In this document: piece after piece, positions 15,997 through 23,275 of the stretch
Layout of the letters: the number at the start of each line of letters is the position of its first letter
Position numbering within the stretch: position 1 is the first letter of the stretch
Origin: Nitrososphaerota archaeon
Lineage (GTDB): Archaea; Thermoproteota; Bathyarchaeia; Bathyarchaeales; Bathycorpusculaceae
Direction of reading: 5' to 3'
DNA length: 29,026 bases
NCBI GenBank assembly: GCA_031282985.1
Contig: JAITCR010000160.1
Span: forward strand, 1-29,026
The notes under the pieces: model-generated
What the model was told of the DNA's origin: nothing
Databases searched by the model: none
What the model saw: the letters and a program-made list of their open reading frames with translations, nothing else
Position numbers and translations under genes: made by a program

Positions 15997-16440
15997 TTAT
16001 ACAATCATGCTTGAGGCACTGGCGATTCTTGGCCATCTTTCTGCAGCCTCTCTTGCAACTGGCCCTCTGATTTCAGAGCCTTTCATTTCGCCTTCAGGTG
16101 TGATAATTACCGCTGCGTTATCTTCAAATTGCACCCAGACGCCGTCAACTCGGCGGAAAGATCTTCTTTGGCGTACGATTACTGCTTGGAAGATTTTTTT
16201 ACGCATATCGGGTGAGCCTTGGCGAACTGAAACGGTGATTTTGTCACCTATTGTGGCTGACGGATAACGTCTTAGACGTCCTTTGTAGCCCATTGCTTGA
16301 ATTAAGCGGAGAACTCGTGCGCCTGTGTTATCGGTGCATCTGAGTTCGGAGCCAGCTACTAGACCTCTGCTGATTCTTTGGCCGTGAGAAAGCATACCTT
16401 TTGCGGTAAGTGCTCTCTGCTTTGCTTTCGCTGCACACAT
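15997..16440 (-). CDS. rpl14: Ribosomal protein uL14
   Basis: 147-residue protein at the subunit interface. The conserved barrel includes GSELRCTDNTGARVLRLIQ, the SATIGDKITVSVRQG segment and VQFEDNAAVIITPEGEMKGSEIRGPVAREAAERWPRIAS. About 15 N-terminal residues (CAAKAKQRALTAKGM) extend beyond the common start, and the Met at codon 16 is an alternative. It begins one base after the uS17 stop. Confidence 0.96.
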   Translation of the reverse strand: MCAAKAKQRALTAKGMLSHGQRISRGLVAGSELRCTDNTGARVLRLIQAMGYKGRLRRYPSATIGDKITVSVRQGSPDMRKKIFQAVIVRQRRSFRRVDGVWVQFEDNAAVIITPEGEMKGSEIRGPVAREAAERWPRIASASSMIV

Positions 16441-16441
16441 T

Positions 16442-16762
16442 TTACTTTTGCTCTCCTAATTTTTCAACAACTACGAAAGATACAGTTTTGCTGATTGGTC
16501 TGCATTCAGCAATTTTCACACTGTCACCTTCTTTAACGTCAATACATGGAGGATTGTGTGATGCAATATGACCATGTCTTCTTTCGTATCTTGAGAACTT
16601 TGATGAGAATTGCATAAATTCTCGGTCAACTATGACTGTTTTATCCATTTTTGCAGAAACAACTATTCCTTCCAGAATACGACCTCTTATGGCCAATGTT
16701 CCATGGAATGGACAATTGCTGTCATCACATGATTTTTTAGGTTGCTTGAATGTTAGAGACAT
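16442..16762 (-). CDS. rps17: Ribosomal protein uS17
   Basis: 106-residue small-subunit primary binding protein. The archaeal motif CDDSNCPFHGTLAIRGRILEG leads the OB-fold, which ends with SVKIAECRPISKTVSFVVVEK. The frame extends two codons further to 16768, but the second ATG (16762) is preferred: it forms a TAATG joint with the Rpp29 stop, as at other joints here, and GAGG lies 8 bases before it. Confidence 0.95.
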   Translation of the reverse strand: MSLTFKQPKKSCDDSNCPFHGTLAIRGRILEGIVVSAKMDKTVIVDREFMQFSSKFSRYERRHGHIASHNPPCIDVKEGDSVKIAECRPISKTVSFVVVEKLGEQK

Positions 16763-17043
16763 TACCATAACCTCTTAATGCTTTTTTTTAGTCTATCTTC
16801 AGGTCTTCCAATCAAAATTTTACCGTCAATTTCAACACTTGTACCATCGTTAAAGGTGAAATTAAAAACAGCAGAATTTTTAATTATGCTTTTAGCTTTA
16901 CCATCACTATCTAATGTGAAAGTATTTTTTGTTTCCCCGATAACTCTGCCACTTAAACCAAGATAACCAGAATGGTTACTATAAGCAACATGAGCTGCCG
17001 TGCCGATAAACTCGTATCGGATGATGTCTGGGGTAATTTTCAT
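16762..17043 (-). CDS. rnp1: Ribonuclease P protein component 1 (Rpp29/Pop4)
   Basis: 93-residue protein subunit of archaeal RNase P, which matures tRNA 5' ends. The Sm-like barrel shows IIRYEFIGTAAHVAYSNHSGYLGLSGRVIGETKNTF, the acidic turn and the C-terminal LIGRPEDRLKKSIKRLW. Archaea typically keep this gene between uL29 and uS17. Many place a SUI1/eIF1 gene before it, which is absent here. Start and stop overlap both neighbours by one base. Confidence 0.93.
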   Translation of the reverse strand: MKITPDIIRYEFIGTAAHVAYSNHSGYLGLSGRVIGETKNTFTLDSDGKAKSIIKNSAVFNFTFNDGTSVEIDGKILIGRPEDRLKKSIKRLW

Positions 17044-17321
17044 TAATTTTGTTTCTCCTTAGACAAGTTCACCTTGGGCTTTTTATCAACAGCTTTTTCC
17101 TCTTTTGCTGTGGCCCTAAGGTTAAGTTTCACTTCATTCTCAATTGTGAGAATTTGAGCGATTATTTTACGCAGTTCTCTTACGCGTGTTGAATTTTCAA
17201 CAGCGCCACCTGCATTAATCATGGTTTTCATACGTGCAAGTTCAGTGCGTAATTCTGAAAGCTTTTTCGTCCTATCTGCACTGGACATGTTAATAATTTC
17301 TTGTAGCCGCAATATTACCAT
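17043..17321 (-). CDS. rpl29: Ribosomal protein uL29
   Basis: 92-residue two-helix protein at the peptide exit tunnel. The helical core is SSADRTKKLSELRTELARMKTMINAGGAVENSTRVRELRKIIAQILT, with the conserved RELRK segment. A Lys-rich tail of about 20 residues (EEKAVDKKPKVNLSKEKQN) extends it. It joins uS3 and Rpp29 through one-base TAATG overlaps. Confidence 0.94.
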   Translation of the reverse strand: MVILRLQEIINMSSADRTKKLSELRTELARMKTMINAGGAVENSTRVRELRKIIAQILTIENEVKLNLRATAKEEKAVDKKPKVNLSKEKQN

Positions 17322-18109
17322 TACTCTTTTGCCTCCTCAATTTTTTCTTCAGTCTCGGCTACTACGGATTCAGCTTTTTCAACAGGTTCATGTTCGTCTG
17401 ATATTTCTTTAGCCACAATTATTTCATCTGATACTGGTTCTGTTGCTGGTGCGGGTTGCGGTGCTTTAACTACAACTGGTGCTGATGCAACTATTTCTGT
17501 TTCTTCTTGAGGTAATTCTGCAACTATTTTGATTTTATCAGGGAATTGTGCATCTGGGGGCATAATTTTAACGCGGACACCAATCATACCTGGTTTAAGT
17601 TGAACATGTGCCTCAGCTTTTTTTGTGAAACGTAATGCTGGCTCACCACATCTTGGGAAATATCCTGCACGGAATTTCTCAAATCGTGCACGTTCTGTGC
17701 GAAGTTTGCCACTGATGACAATTTCGCAGCCTAATGCGCCTGCTTCCATAACCTGATTAAGTGCCCAGAAGCCTGCACGTCTAAAGTGAACACCTCGTTG
17801 TAACGCGGATGAAACACGATTTGCAACAACAGATGCGTTAAATTCAGGAACCTCAATTTCAGAAACACTGATTTGTGGGTTAGAAAGTTTAAAGTTTTCT
17901 TCTAAGGATTTTGCGAGTTCTTTAATGGTTTCTCCGCCTCTACCAATAACTAATCCGGGTCGCATGGCGCAGATAACAACATGTGTTCCAAGGGGAGTTT
18001 TAGAAATGTTAACTCCACCGTATCCGGCACGCTCAAGTTTTGCCTGCAAAAACTCGTCAATTTCTGTTCTTTTCATTGATTCAGTTATAAATCGTTTAAC
18101 TATTGACAT
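17321..18109 (-). CDS. rps3: Ribosomal protein uS3 with acidic C-terminal tail
   Basis: 262 residues. The type II KH domain carries the GxxG loop in RPGLVIGRGGETIKELA, and the C-terminal S3 domain includes GVHFRRAGFWALNQVMEAGALGCEIVISGKL. From about residue 205 a Pro/Ala then Glu-rich tail of some 55 residues follows (ending EPVEKAESVVAETEEKIEEA). GGAG lies 7 bases before the ATG. It sits between uL22 and uL29, the usual archaeal order. Confidence 0.96.
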   Translation of the reverse strand: MSIVKRFITESMKRTEIDEFLQAKLERAGYGGVNISKTPLGTHVVICAMRPGLVIGRGGETIKELAKSLEENFKLSNPQISVSEIEVPEFNASVVANRVSSALQRGVHFRRAGFWALNQVMEAGALGCEIVISGKLRTERARFEKFRAGYFPRCGEPALRFTKKAEAHVQLKPGMIGVRVKIMPPDAQFPDKIKIVAELPQEETEIVASAPVVVKAPQPAPATEPVSDEIIVAKEISDEHEPVEKAESVVAETEEKIEEAKE

Positions 18110-18111
18110 GC

Positions 18112-18588
18112 CTATTCTCCTGGTTTCTCATCTAGGACAATTTCAACGTGTGTTGTTGTATTGTATTTTGGTGATGCTCTGCCATGTGCTCGTGGAGTGA
18201 AACGTTTAAGTTTCATGCCAGGGTAGGCAGCAGCGTGCATAATTCTTAGGCGGTCAACATCTAAGCCTTTGTTTTCAGCGTTTGATTCTGCCGCTTCTAT
18301 AACGCGAAGGATTTGTTCGGATGTTTTTATTGGGTATCTTCCGGCAAAAGTACGGACTAGCCCACGTCTGTGGCCGAGTTTTTTGTTGTATCTTGCGTAG
18401 GGGACAGCTTTTTTCATTGCTATAACGTCGCGCAAATATTGTTTTGCGGTGGTAAGCATCATGCCCCTGACAGCACGGCAAACTTCTCTTGCCGCTTTAT
18501 GGGATACCTTAAGTTCTCTTCCGCTAGCTTTCGCTGTTGTTTCTGGATTTAAGGTTTCTTGAATGATGGAGTATCCCCATTTTGGCAT
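18112..18588 (-). CDS. rpl22: Ribosomal protein uL22
   Basis: 158-residue exit-tunnel protein. It begins MPKWGYSIIQ and contains KVSHKAAREVCRAVRGMMLTTAKQYLRDVI and the C-terminal MKLKRFTPRAHGRASPKYNTTTHVEIVLDE. The reading frame extends seven codons further to 18609, but the ATG at 18588 is preferred: GGAG is 8 bases before it and the TATA box at 18627-18634 would start the RNA near 18605. It is the first gene of the cluster; uS19 and uL2, usually just upstream, are absent. Confidence 0.95.
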   Translation of the reverse strand: MPKWGYSIIQETLNPETTAKASGRELKVSHKAAREVCRAVRGMMLTTAKQYLRDVIAMKKAVPYARYNKKLGHRRGLVRTFAGRYPIKTSEQILRVIEAAESNAENKGLDVDRLRIMHAAAYPGMKLKRFTPRAHGRASPKYNTTTHVEIVLDEKPGE

Positions 18589-18626
18589 TTCTATATCTCC
18601 GATGCGCAAACAATCACGTAGAAGCG

Positions 18627-18642
18627 ATTTATATGGCTTTCC
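18627..18642 (-). promoter_or_regulatory. Promoter of the ribosomal protein cluster
   Basis: Read on the minus strand, GGAAAGCC is followed by ATATAAAT, a good BRE plus TATA pair. Transcription would start near 18605, leaving a leader of about 17 bases before the uL22 start at 18588, with GGAG in it. This is the only clear promoter seen before the run of 17 genes to uL30. Confidence 0.65.
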
Positions 18643-18921
18643 GTATCACAACTAAAATTTCAGTTTTAATAACCAATAAGTATCCCTGCGAGGGATCAAT
18701 TCGAACGCGTGAGGTGTGAAATCTTGGAGTGCACCTAGTAATATATAGTTTTTCCAAATACACGCAATCACAAACGAAAAATACAATTCAAACCCAAAAG
18801 TTAAACATTTTTTCAAGTAACACTTAAGCAAAACGTAACATGTGCAAGAAAAAACTAGAAGAAAGGGGCATAATTTGTTAAAAGATTTATACATGATGTA
18901 AGGGTTAATTATATTGATTTA
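18643..18921. other. Divergent intergenic region, no gene seen
   Basis: The region between the divergent uL22 and coiled-coil protein genes. A small hairpin (ATCCCT-gcg-AGGGAT, about 18680-18695) lies in it. An 80-residue frame on the minus strand is hydrophobic and Cys-rich and looks accidental. No tRNA was found. Confidence 0.5.
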
Positions 18922-18957
18922 TTTATATACATAACATGCAATAATCTTATAGAAGGA
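18922..18957 (+). promoter_or_regulatory. Promoter and ribosome site of the coiled-coil protein gene
   Basis: TTTATATA (18922-18929) is a strong TATA box and would start transcription near 18952. AAGGA at 18953-18957 is 8 bases before the ATG, so the leader is very short, about 13 bases. Confidence 0.55.
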
Positions 18958-18965
18958 TAGCGCGC

Positions 18966-19748
18966 ATGGCTTTGATTGATGCTTCCCCTACATACATCAT
19001 AATAATCGTTCTAGTTGTAACGCTAGCGATAACTGCAGCTATGTCCGTGCTTTTTGGAATGAGACTTAGAGACAAAAAATCGAAAAAAGAAGATAAAGAT
19101 AAAAGCAAAAATAAAAACCTCAAAAGTACAGATTTAGAAATACCCAATATATCATTTAGATTATCAAAAAGCATCCAAACAACTACGGCGTCAAGTGCTA
19201 AAGATGAGTTGCGCATTTTAGATTTAGAACGTGAAATTTTGGGAGATTCCATTAGGCGACTTTATGAAGCGCAGGCAGAGGGTAAAATTACAGAGGCAGA
19301 GCGTGAGAGGCTTGCAGTAACTTACAAAAATCGCATGACTACAATTAAAGAGTCAATAGCTAAAGATGAAACTATAGTTGCACTGCATGAATTGGAAGGG
19401 ATGCAGGAGGATTTAATGCAACTTTTCAGTGAACGTTTTGGTGAACTAACAAGCAAAGTTGAAGAGTTACGTGGAAGAATAGACATTAAGCCTATAAGAG
19501 AAATTCCCATCAAAATGCCAACATCTGTAGCACCAATACAACAAATGGAAACTGATGACGAAGAAGGAACAACACCAACAAACAGTAGTAACAGTGGTGG
19601 TGGCGAAGATAGGCCTAAAAAGAAACGTAAACCTCAAACAACAGAAAAACCAGATGCTAAAAGTGAAGCAGAAAAACGTATAGAAATCATCAGAAGTGAC
19701 GTTGAAAAAGTATTAAACAACCTAGGACAGATGGAAATTGAAAACTAG
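18966..19748 (+). CDS. Membrane-anchored coiled-coil protein of unknown function
   Basis: 260 residues, family not recognised. One N-terminal membrane helix (about 9-32, YIIIIVLVVTLAITAAMSVL) is followed by a Lys/Asp-rich linker. Residues about 80-170 are a helical coiled coil with regular charge repeats (LEREILGDSIRRLYEAQAEG, then KITEAERERLAVTYKNRM). A disordered Pro/Thr/Ser/Gly/Lys-rich stretch (about 180-230) and a final short helix complete it. The shape suggests an anchor or scaffold with its helical part in the cytoplasm. It overlaps the rpiA start by 11 bases, so the two are probably one transcript, but nothing links their functions. Confidence 0.8.
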   Translation: MALIDASPTYIIIIVLVVTLAITAAMSVLFGMRLRDKKSKKEDKDKSKNKNLKSTDLEIPNISFRLSKSIQTTTASSAKDELRILDLEREILGDSIRRLYEAQAEGKITEAERERLAVTYKNRMTTIKESIAKDETIVALHELEGMQEDLMQLFSERFGELTSKVEELRGRIDIKPIREIPIKMPTSVAPIQQMETDDEEGTTPTNSSNSGGGEDRPKKKRKPQTTEKPDAKSEAEKRIEIIRSDVEKVLNNLGQMEIEN

Positions 19749-20442
19749 GGCAGAATTAATTCAAGAAGCAAAAAAAAACGCCGCTCTTGAAGCCACAAAA
19801 CATGTTAAAAACCACTCTATTGTCGGCTTAGGAAGCGGAACCACAGTTGCCTTTGCTATAGAAGCATTAGGTGAACGCGTAAAAAACGAAAACCTAAAAA
19901 TCATGGGCATACCATCATCGTACCAAGCATTCCAACTTGCAGTTCAACACAACATACAAATAACAACACTTGACGAACACCCAATAATAGACATAACCAT
20001 AGATGGAGCCGACCAAATTACACCAGAACTATACCTTATCAAAGGCATGGGAGCAGCCCTAGCAAGAGAAAAAATCGTTGCAGCCACCAGCAAATACAAC
20101 ATCATAATAGCTGACGAAAGCAAACGCGTCAACATGTTAGGCGAAAATAACCAAGCGGTGCCAATAGAAATTTTACCATTTGCACTCTCACTTGCAAAAA
20201 ATAAAATCACAGCATTAGGCGGAGTCCCCATTGTTCGAGAAGGAAAAGGCAAACTTGGCCCAATCATAACAGATAATGGGAACGTAATAATTGACGCAAC
20301 CTTTGGAATAATACAAAACCCTCAAGAACTATCAGCTAAAATAAAAATGATACCAGGCATTGTTGAAACCGGATTCTTTGTAAACTTGACAAACATCGCC
20401 TATATTGCAACTGAAAATAAAATAGAAAAAATCCAAAAATAA
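19738..20442 (+). CDS. rpiA: Ribose-5-phosphate isomerase A
   Basis: 234-residue enzyme interconverting ribose 5-phosphate and ribulose 5-phosphate in the pentose pathway. Motifs: VGLGSGTTVAFAIEAL (phosphate loop), GIPSSYQA, TIDGADQI (catalytic Asp; Gln where E. coli has Glu), LIKGMGAALAREKIVA with catalytic Lys and Glu, and IIADESKRV. The start is a TTG at 19738 inside the preceding gene; no ATG precedes the phosphate loop. Length fits the family (about 220-235). Its coding strand is A/C-rich, unlike the G/T-rich ligase and hypF 3' half further on. Confidence 0.94.
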   Translation: MKTRAELIQEAKKNAALEATKHVKNHSIVGLGSGTTVAFAIEALGERVKNENLKIMGIPSSYQAFQLAVQHNIQITTLDEHPIIDITIDGADQITPELYLIKGMGAALAREKIVAATSKYNIIIADESKRVNMLGENNQAVPIEILPFALSLAKNKITALGGVPIVREGKGKLGPIITDNGNVIIDATFGIIQNPQELSAKIKMIPGIVETGFFVNLTNIAYIATENKIEKIQK

Positions 20443-20445
20443 TTA

Positions 20446-20478
20446 AACATTTTCAAAAAAGAAAAACACTTTTATTTT
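20446..20478. terminator. Bidirectional T-rich terminator between rpiA and hypE
   Basis: The short gap between the converging rpiA and hypE genes carries a plus-strand run ending TTTTATTTT (before 20480) and, on the minus strand, TTTTTCTTTTTT. No strong hairpin is present. U-tracts alone terminate archaeal RNA polymerase, so each gene can end here. Confidence 0.5.
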
Positions 20479-21547
20479 AACAGATTCTTGGCACAGGGTC
20501 ACCTATGGGTCGGGCAATTATGCGTTTACCGCCCACAATTGTTTGCATAGCTACACCCTTAAAAGCATCTGTAACTTCCCCTATAATTTGTGCATATTTA
20601 CCCTCCCTATTTTGTGTTAAAAAAGCGAGGACTTCATCAGCTTTTTGAGACACAACACCAAAAAGCATTTTTCCCTCATTTCCAATCTCTAAAGGGTCTA
20701 AACCGAGCATTTCACAAGCTATTACAACATCTTTTCGAATGGGAATTTTGTCTTCTTGAAGCAGTATACCCACTTTTGATTTTTCGGTAAATTCATTTAA
20801 AGCATCAGCCAAACCACCACGGGTGGGATCTTTCATTGTTACAACCCCACCAACCTCACCCAGTACACGCTGTATAACTTTGTTTAAGGGCCTAACATCA
20901 GATTCTATTTTACTTCCAAAAGTCAAGCCTTTCTGCGCAGAAAGAACCGCCAACCCATGATCACCAATAGTTCCGGAAAGCATAATTTTATCACCTACAA
21001 CAAGATTTGAGTCAAGAGTCCATCGAGCAGAAAAGTTTGAGCGATATTTTTTTACAGTCCACAGGTTATTTTCAAGAGCTATTGAACGTTTACCTATACC
21101 AGAAACATTCATAACACAACCGCCTAAGTTGCCTTTTTCCACAACTTTTGTATCACCCGTAACTATACCCACACCAACTTCAATAAGCGTTTGACGCATA
21201 CTTTCCAAAATACGATCCAAATCATCTATGGACAAACCTTCTTCTAAAACAAACCCTGACGCTAAAGCATATGGCTCAGCACCTAAAGCAGAGATGTCAT
21301 TAACCGTTCCAGAAATAGACAACCGCCCAATATCACCACCAGGGAAAAATATAGGCTTAACAGCATGAGAATCACTTTTAAAAACTATATCCCCTACAAC
21401 TGCAGCATCATCCATAGCCTCCAAAGGCACATCAGCAAACAAGTCTAAACCACCAAAATTTTTAACAATATGATTTTTAACAAAATTGTGCATAACCGTT
21501 CCGCCAGCGCCATGCAACATCGTAATTCTTTCTTTTTCAAACGCCAT
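20477..21547 (-). CDS. hypE: Hydrogenase maturation factor HypE
   Basis: 356-residue AIR-synthase-family enzyme. It dehydrates the carbamoyl group that HypF attaches to its C-terminal cysteine, giving the thiocyanate that becomes CN- of the [NiFe] centre. Seen here: N-terminal LHGAGGTVMHNFV, ATP-site segment MDDAAVVGDIVFKSDSHAV, GDIGRLSISGTVNDISALG, DPTRGGLADALNEF and the C-terminus ending PRIC with the terminal Cys356 in place. It is on the opposite strand from hypF, hypC and hypD and separated from them by the tRNA and two genes. An ATTTTAG leader gives no good Shine-Dalgarno. Confidence 0.96.
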   Translation of the reverse strand: MAFEKERITMLHGAGGTVMHNFVKNHIVKNFGGLDLFADVPLEAMDDAAVVGDIVFKSDSHAVKPIFFPGGDIGRLSISGTVNDISALGAEPYALASGFVLEEGLSIDDLDRILESMRQTLIEVGVGIVTGDTKVVEKGNLGGCVMNVSGIGKRSIALENNLWTVKKYRSNFSARWTLDSNLVVGDKIMLSGTIGDHGLAVLSAQKGLTFGSKIESDVRPLNKVIQRVLGEVGGVVTMKDPTRGGLADALNEFTEKSKVGILLQEDKIPIRKDVVIACEMLGLDPLEIGNEGKMLFGVVSQKADEVLAFLTQNREGKYAQIIGEVTDAFKGVAMQTIVGGKRIIARPIGDPVPRIC

Positions 21548-21654
21548 CTAAAATTCGCTTCTTTACGTGTTACAGAATAAGCCTATACTGGATAAAAATA
21601 AACTAATCGCAAAAATCCCCCTATCTACAGATACCATAAAGGAGAAAACAGAGA

Positions 21655-21671
21655 TTACACAGGAAGTGTAA
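21655..21671. repeat. Perfect 6-5-6 inverted repeat upstream of hypE and tRNA-Met
   Basis: TTACAC-aggaa-GTGTAA lies in the 190-base divergent gap between hypE and the tRNA gene, about 108 bases upstream of the hypE ATG. It is a candidate operator; it also could form a weak RNA hairpin. No regulator nearby is an obvious partner. Confidence 0.4.
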
Positions 21672-21737
21672 CTTAAAGTTTAAATCACTGAACACAAACT
21701 AACATGACATCCATAAATGAATGGATAACCAATGGCT

Positions 21738-21845
21738 GCCGGGGTAGCCTAGCCTGGCTAGGGCGCCAGACTCATAATCTGGAGACAAAAGGGGCTAAAC
21801 GCTCTTTGCCAGAAGTCGCGGGCTCGAATCCCGCTCCCGGCACCA
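21738..21845 (+). tRNA. Elongator tRNA-Met (CAU) with a 30-nt variable-loop intron
   Basis: Acceptor GCCGGGG (21738-21744) pairs with TCCCGGC (21835-21841), discriminator A, and an encoded CCA (21843-21845). D-arm GCCT/GGGC; anticodon arm CCAGA-CTCATAA-TCTGG (21766-21782), so CAU anticodon with 7-base loop; T-arm GCGGG-CTCGAAT-CCCGC. The GCCGGGG acceptor is that of archaeal elongator, not initiator, tRNA-Met. Between anticodon stem and T-stem are 35 bases rather than 5. CTGG and CCAG form the 4-bp central helix of a bulge-helix-bulge motif, with bulges AGA and AAG. Cutting after the second base of each removes 21785-21814 and restores the standard variable loop AGGTC. A TATA-like CCATAAAT lies at 21711-21718. 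Confidence 0.9.
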
Positions 21846-21863
21846 TACAATTTTGTTGTTAAA

Positions 21864-21873
21864 TGTATAAAAT
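21864..21873 (+). promoter_or_regulatory. Possible promoter of the CofE-like gene cluster
   Basis: TGTATAAAAT is a fair TATA box 81 bases upstream of the CofE-like start and just after the tRNA. It would start RNA near 21895. A second weaker element (TTTATGTA near 21900) is possible. The gene's ribosome site GGGAG is 8 bases before its ATG. Confidence 0.4.
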
Positions 21874-21953
21874 TTTATGTGATAATGTCTGTAATGGTTT
21901 ATGTACAAGTTTGTTCACTCTTTATGATTCAATAGTACTAGGGAGTAGAAAGA

Positions 21954-23132
21954 ATGAGAACCTTTGGAACACAGGCTATAGGAATACGTACCCCTATTAT
22001 TCATGAGGGAGATAATTTACCAGATATTGTCGTTAATTCCATAATTGAGTATACTAAAGAGTCTGGATCTACAATATGTAATAAGGACATTGTTGCTATA
22101 ACTGAGGCGGTTGTTGCACGGGCACAGGGTAATTATGCATCAATTGCACATATTACTACGGATGTTAAATGTAAATTTCCTCCAGGCGCTGTGGGAATTG
22201 TTTTTCCGATTTTAAGTCGGAACCGTTTTTCAATGTTATTAAAAGGTATAGCTGCGGCGGCTAATCAGGTCTATATTCAGCTTAGTTATCCCACAGATGA
22301 AGTGGGTAATCATATTATAAGTGCTGAGCAGTTATATGAAGCAGGAATTGACCCCTACAAAGATGTTTTTAGCGAACAAGAATTCCGCACGCATTTTCAA
22401 GATCTTAAGCATAAATTTACAGCCATAGATTATCTTGAACTTTATCGTAATATGGGTAATCAAGCTAAAATTATTTTAGCAAATGATCCATGCGAAATAT
22501 TGAAATATACAAAAAATGTTATTGTCGCAAACATACATGACCGTGCTCAAACAAAAAGACGTCTTCTTTCAAAGGGGGCTGAAACGGTTTTTGGCCTTGA
22601 CGATATTTTAACTAAGAGCGTTAACAGCAGTGGTTATAATGAAAATTATGGTCTTTTAGGGTCTAATAAGGCCAGTGAAGACAAGGTAAAGCTTTTTCCA
22701 CATTCCTGTGAAGTGTTTGTAGCAAAAGTTCAAAAGTTGATATTTGAGAAAACTGGGGCGAAAGTGGAGGTTCTTGTTTATGGTGATGGCGCCTTCAAAG
22801 ATCCTGTTGGTAAAATATGGGAGCTCGCAGATCCCGTTGTGTCTCCAGCTTTTACAGATGGTTTGCTTGGGTTGCCAAATGAGCTTAAATTAAAGTATCT
22901 TGCTGATAACGAGTTTGCTGATAAGCGGGGGAAGGATGCTCAAGCAGCTATAGTTGAGCGCATACGGCATAAACAGAAAGACCTTATGGGAAAAGAAGAA
23001 ACTGAAGGAACAACACCTCGTCGCTTAACTGATTTAATTGGCAGTTTATGTGACCTTGTAAGCGGTAGCGGTGATAAAGGAACACCCATTATATTGATTA
23101 AAGGGTATTTTGACAATTATGCATGCGAGTAA
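21954..23132 (+). CDS. CofE-like gamma-glutamyl ligase (F420-0:glutamate ligase superfamily)
   Basis: 392-residue protein. The N-terminal segment IIHEGDNLPDIVVNSI and NKDIVAITEAVVARAQGNYASI match the opening of CofE (PF01996-type), the GTP-dependent enzyme that adds gamma-linked glutamates to the F420 precursor. A later stretch VLVYGDGAFKDPVGKIWELADPVVSP suggests a metal or nucleotide site. CofE itself is about 250 residues; this longer form, also known from Firmicutes, may act on F420, a folate-like cofactor or another acceptor. First of a plus-strand run with a ligase and hypF-hypC-hypD, but gaps of 143 and 61 bases leave room for separate promoters. Substrate is inference only. Confidence 0.72.
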   Translation: MRTFGTQAIGIRTPIIHEGDNLPDIVVNSIIEYTKESGSTICNKDIVAITEAVVARAQGNYASIAHITTDVKCKFPPGAVGIVFPILSRNRFSMLLKGIAAAANQVYIQLSYPTDEVGNHIISAEQLYEAGIDPYKDVFSEQEFRTHFQDLKHKFTAIDYLELYRNMGNQAKIILANDPCEILKYTKNVIVANIHDRAQTKRRLLSKGAETVFGLDDILTKSVNSSGYNENYGLLGSNKASEDKVKLFPHSCEVFVAKVQKLIFEKTGAKVEVLVYGDGAFKDPVGKIWELADPVVSPAFTDGLLGLPNELKLKYLADNEFADKRGKDAQAAIVERIRHKQKDLMGKEETEGTTPRRLTDLIGSLCDLVSGSGDKGTPIILIKGYFDNYACE

Positions 23133-23275
23133 GTGACAAAATACAGTTTTTGATAAACCCATCACTTATTCTATGCAAACCTATTTTTTGGGTTCTAAAT
23201 AAGAGGAAAATATTTTGTATAAGAAGTAAAATGTGTAATAGTAAAACAAGACATTATACCTGTGAGTGATATAGA

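Noticed and set aside
18589..18609. Seven-codon longer uL22 start
   Set aside because: It would begin at or before the predicted transcript start and lacks a ribosome site; the internal ATG has GGAG 8 bases upstream.
18700..18720. Possible tRNA T-arm (TTCGAA) on the minus strand
   Set aside because: The flanking bases do not pair as a T-stem and no acceptor or anticodon arm can be built around it.
18652..18894. 80-residue minus-strand frame upstream of uL22
   Set aside because: Hydrophobic and Cys/Phe-rich from AT-rich DNA, no ribosome site, no recognisable family. Probably chance.
21766..21814. Canonical 37/38 intron in the tRNA anticodon loop
   Set aside because: The 7-base anticodon loop is already closed by TCTGG; no second sequence near the T-arm can replace that stem strand, so the intron must lie in the variable loop.
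23133..23275. Hairpin AACC-GGTT as a terminator after the CofE-like gene
   Set aside because: Only four pairs and no T-run after it; too weak to call.
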